NCBI GenBank assembly: GCA_947494325.1
Contig: CANLUS010000005.1
Coordinates: 186,001 to 250,000 of the forward strand
Length of the DNA: 64,000 bases
Origin: an uncultured Flavobacteriaceae bacterium
GTDB taxonomy: Bacteria; Bacteroidota; Bacteroidia; Flavobacteriales; Flavobacteriaceae
Direction of reading: 5' to 3'
Of the stretch, positions 62,832 through 64,000 are shown piece after piece. A program made the translations under genes and the position numbers. Under the pieces are notes generated by a model, which made no database searches, was not told the origin of the DNA, and saw nothing but the letters and a program-made list of their open reading frames with translations. Position 1 is the first letter of the stretch, and every line of letters starts with the position of its first letter.

Positions 62832-64000
62832 ATGACATTTTTAAGAGAATTATTAGCAGTAATATTAGGTGTATTTATAGCAGGAGGAATTATGTTTTTA
62901 ATATTTCTTGCTTTTGTGAGCGCTTCAGCATCCTCTTTTAGTGAAGATGCGGCTGTGGTTGTTGAAAGCAATTCTGTTTTAGAGTTGAAATTAGAAAGCA
63001 CGATTAAAGATGATTATAGCGTAACTGACCCTTTTGCTAGCTTTCTAGGAGGTAATGATAGTGATGTTTTAGAAATGCACGAAATTATTAGTGCCATAGA
63101 GAATGCGAAGAACGACGATAATATAAAAGGAATTAGTATTAATTCACTGTATGTGAATGCTGGAATTTCACAAACGCAAACCATTCGTGATAAACTGTTA
63201 GAGTTTAAAGAGTCTGGTAAATTTATTGTGGCTTACGCGGATGTGTTTACGCAAAAAAATTACTACTTAAGTTCAGTAGCAGATTCAATTTATATGAATC
63301 CTGTTGGAGCAGCTGATTTTAAAGGGTTGTCGAGCGAAATACTCTATTTTAAGGATTTTGAAGATAAATATGGAGTGAAAATGGAAATTATTCGTCACGG
63401 AAAATACAAAAGTGCGGTAGAACCATTTTTAACGAATAAAATGAGTGATGCCAATAGAGAACAAATCTCTTCTTTTTTAAATTCAATTTGGAGTGAAATG
63501 GTAAGCGATATTGGAGAGAGTAGAAAAAAGTCGAATGATGAGATCAATCGTATCGCTGACGAATTACTAATAAGAACACCAAAATTAGCGCTTGAAAACA
63601 ATATGATTGATGGTCAATTGTATTATGATCAATATGAAGATAAATTGAAAACTTTGGTGGGTACTGATTCTGCCAAAAAATTAAATATATTGACATTAAG
63701 TGAGTATGTTTCTTCTGGAAAAGGTAGGATAAAATCATCGGCTTCCGATAAGATAGCAGTATTATATGCTCAGGGTAACATAATGTACGGAGAAGGAGAT
63801 CAATCTTATATTGGACAGGGGAAAATGATTGAGGCTTTAAAGAAAATAAGAAAAGATAAAAAAATAAAAGCTGTCGTGTTACGTGTAAATTCTCCAGGAG
63901 GAAGTGCCTTAGCATCTGATTTGATTTGGAGAGAGCTAGAATTGACAAAAAAAGAAAAGCCATTAGTAGTTTCTATGGGTAATTTAGCAGCTTCAGGAGG
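62832..64000 (+). CDS. sppA: Signal peptide peptidase SppA, 67-kDa type (3' partial)
   Basis: The frame from the ATG at 62832 is open to the window edge (389 codons). N-terminal membrane anchor (LAVILGVFIAGGIMFLIFLAF), an N-terminal protease-like half with IRHGKYKSAVEPF (Lys of the catalytic dyad), and the start of the catalytic half: VLRVNSPGGSALASDLIW and SMGNLAASGG, where the Ser before GG is the nucleophile. Membrane-bound serine protease that removes cleaved signal peptides. The 5' and middle parts look complete and the rest lies beyond 64000. Confidence 0.95.
   Translation, partial: MTFLRELLAVILGVFIAGGIMFLIFLAFVSASASSFSEDAAVVVESNSVLELKLESTIKDDYSVTDPFASFLGGNDSDVLEMHEIISAIENAKNDDNIKGISINSLYVNAGISQTQTIRDKLLEFKESGKFIVAYADVFTQKNYYLSSVADSIYMNPVGAADFKGLSSEILYFKDFEDKYGVKMEIIRHGKYKSAVEPFLTNKMSDANREQISSFLNSIWSEMVSDIGESRKKSNDEINRIADELLIRTPKLALENNMIDGQLYYDQYEDKLKTLVGTDSAKKLNILTLSEYVSSGKGRIKSSASDKIAVLYAQGNIMYGEGDQSYIGQGKMIEALKKIRKDKKIKAVVLRVNSPGGSALASDLIWRELELTKKEKPLVVSMGNLAASG

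Noticed and set aside
63395-63963. Two minus-strand frames within sppA
   Set aside because: Both are antisense to a confidently identified SppA coding frame.
1-64000. CRISPR array, rRNA, insertion sequence or riboswitch
   Set aside because: Reading the intergenic regions I saw no regularly spaced repeats, no transposase, no rRNA, and no FMN or TPP-type riboswitch leader near ribE or pdxJ.

Overview
This window is a piece of a Flavobacteriaceae-type (Bacteroidota) chromosome. The evidence is the gliding-motility genes gldB and gldC, Bacteroidota promoters of the form TTG-N17-20-TAnnTTTG, very AT-rich spacers, almost no Shine-Dalgarno sites, several TTG and GTG starts, a fused folK/deoxynucleoside-kinase gene, and many secreted or OmpA-like proteins. 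Both ends are cut: the first gene (DUF420) lacks its start and the last (sppA) lacks its 3' end.

Layout. 1-3.0 kb: end of a respiratory-assembly neighbourhood (DUF420, small Cys protein), a lone TolC gene and tsaB. 3.0-5.4 kb: three tandem paralogous secreted proteins of unknown function on the minus strand. 5.5-12.0 kb: mscS, DUF1304, a YyaL/SSP411-type thioredoxin-fold lipoprotein, dodecin, an Nfu-type Fe-S scaffold, and a VWA + SIMPL pair, all minus. 12.2-16.8 kb: a TPR-containing LytS-like kinase, its LytTR regulator, a gamma-carbonic-anhydrase-like protein and a phytase-esterase-like lipoprotein. 16.8-25.3 kb, minus strand: a TPR relic, murI, then the outer-membrane biogenesis set (two Skp/OmpH chaperones, bamA, uppS, DUF6089), nadK and a CBS protein. 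25.3-41.6 kb, plus strand: pdxJ, a hydrolase, a YvlD-like membrane protein, tig, three OmpA-family genes, ileS, a DksA-like protein, a DUF4097-like protein, lspA, uvrC and a patatin with its own beta-barrel. 41.6-48.4 kb, minus strand: a complete RND efflux operon (tetR-tolC-adaptor-permease) with a palindromic operator over its promoter. 48.5-56.7 kb: polyprenyl synthase, tRNA(CAU), a small sorting-tail protein, ribE, pdxA, yceD-rpmF, clpP-clpX and dnaG. 56.8-59.4 kb: an accessory insert. 59.4-64 kb: nadE, gldB-gldC, folK-dNK and sppA (partial).

Most of the window is housekeeping. The main accessory feature is at 56.8-59.2 kb: a predicted surface lipoprotein with a C-terminal GHH-type nuclease-like domain, followed 5 bases later by a small acidic gene that looks like its immunity protein. 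The architecture recalls the SitA/SitI lipoprotein toxins of myxobacteria and it sits close to gliding genes. Other accessory signals are the secreted-paralogue triplet, a perfect 15-bp inverted repeat inside the 3' end of tsaB, and a short protein with a PID-CTERM-like tail beside the tRNA.
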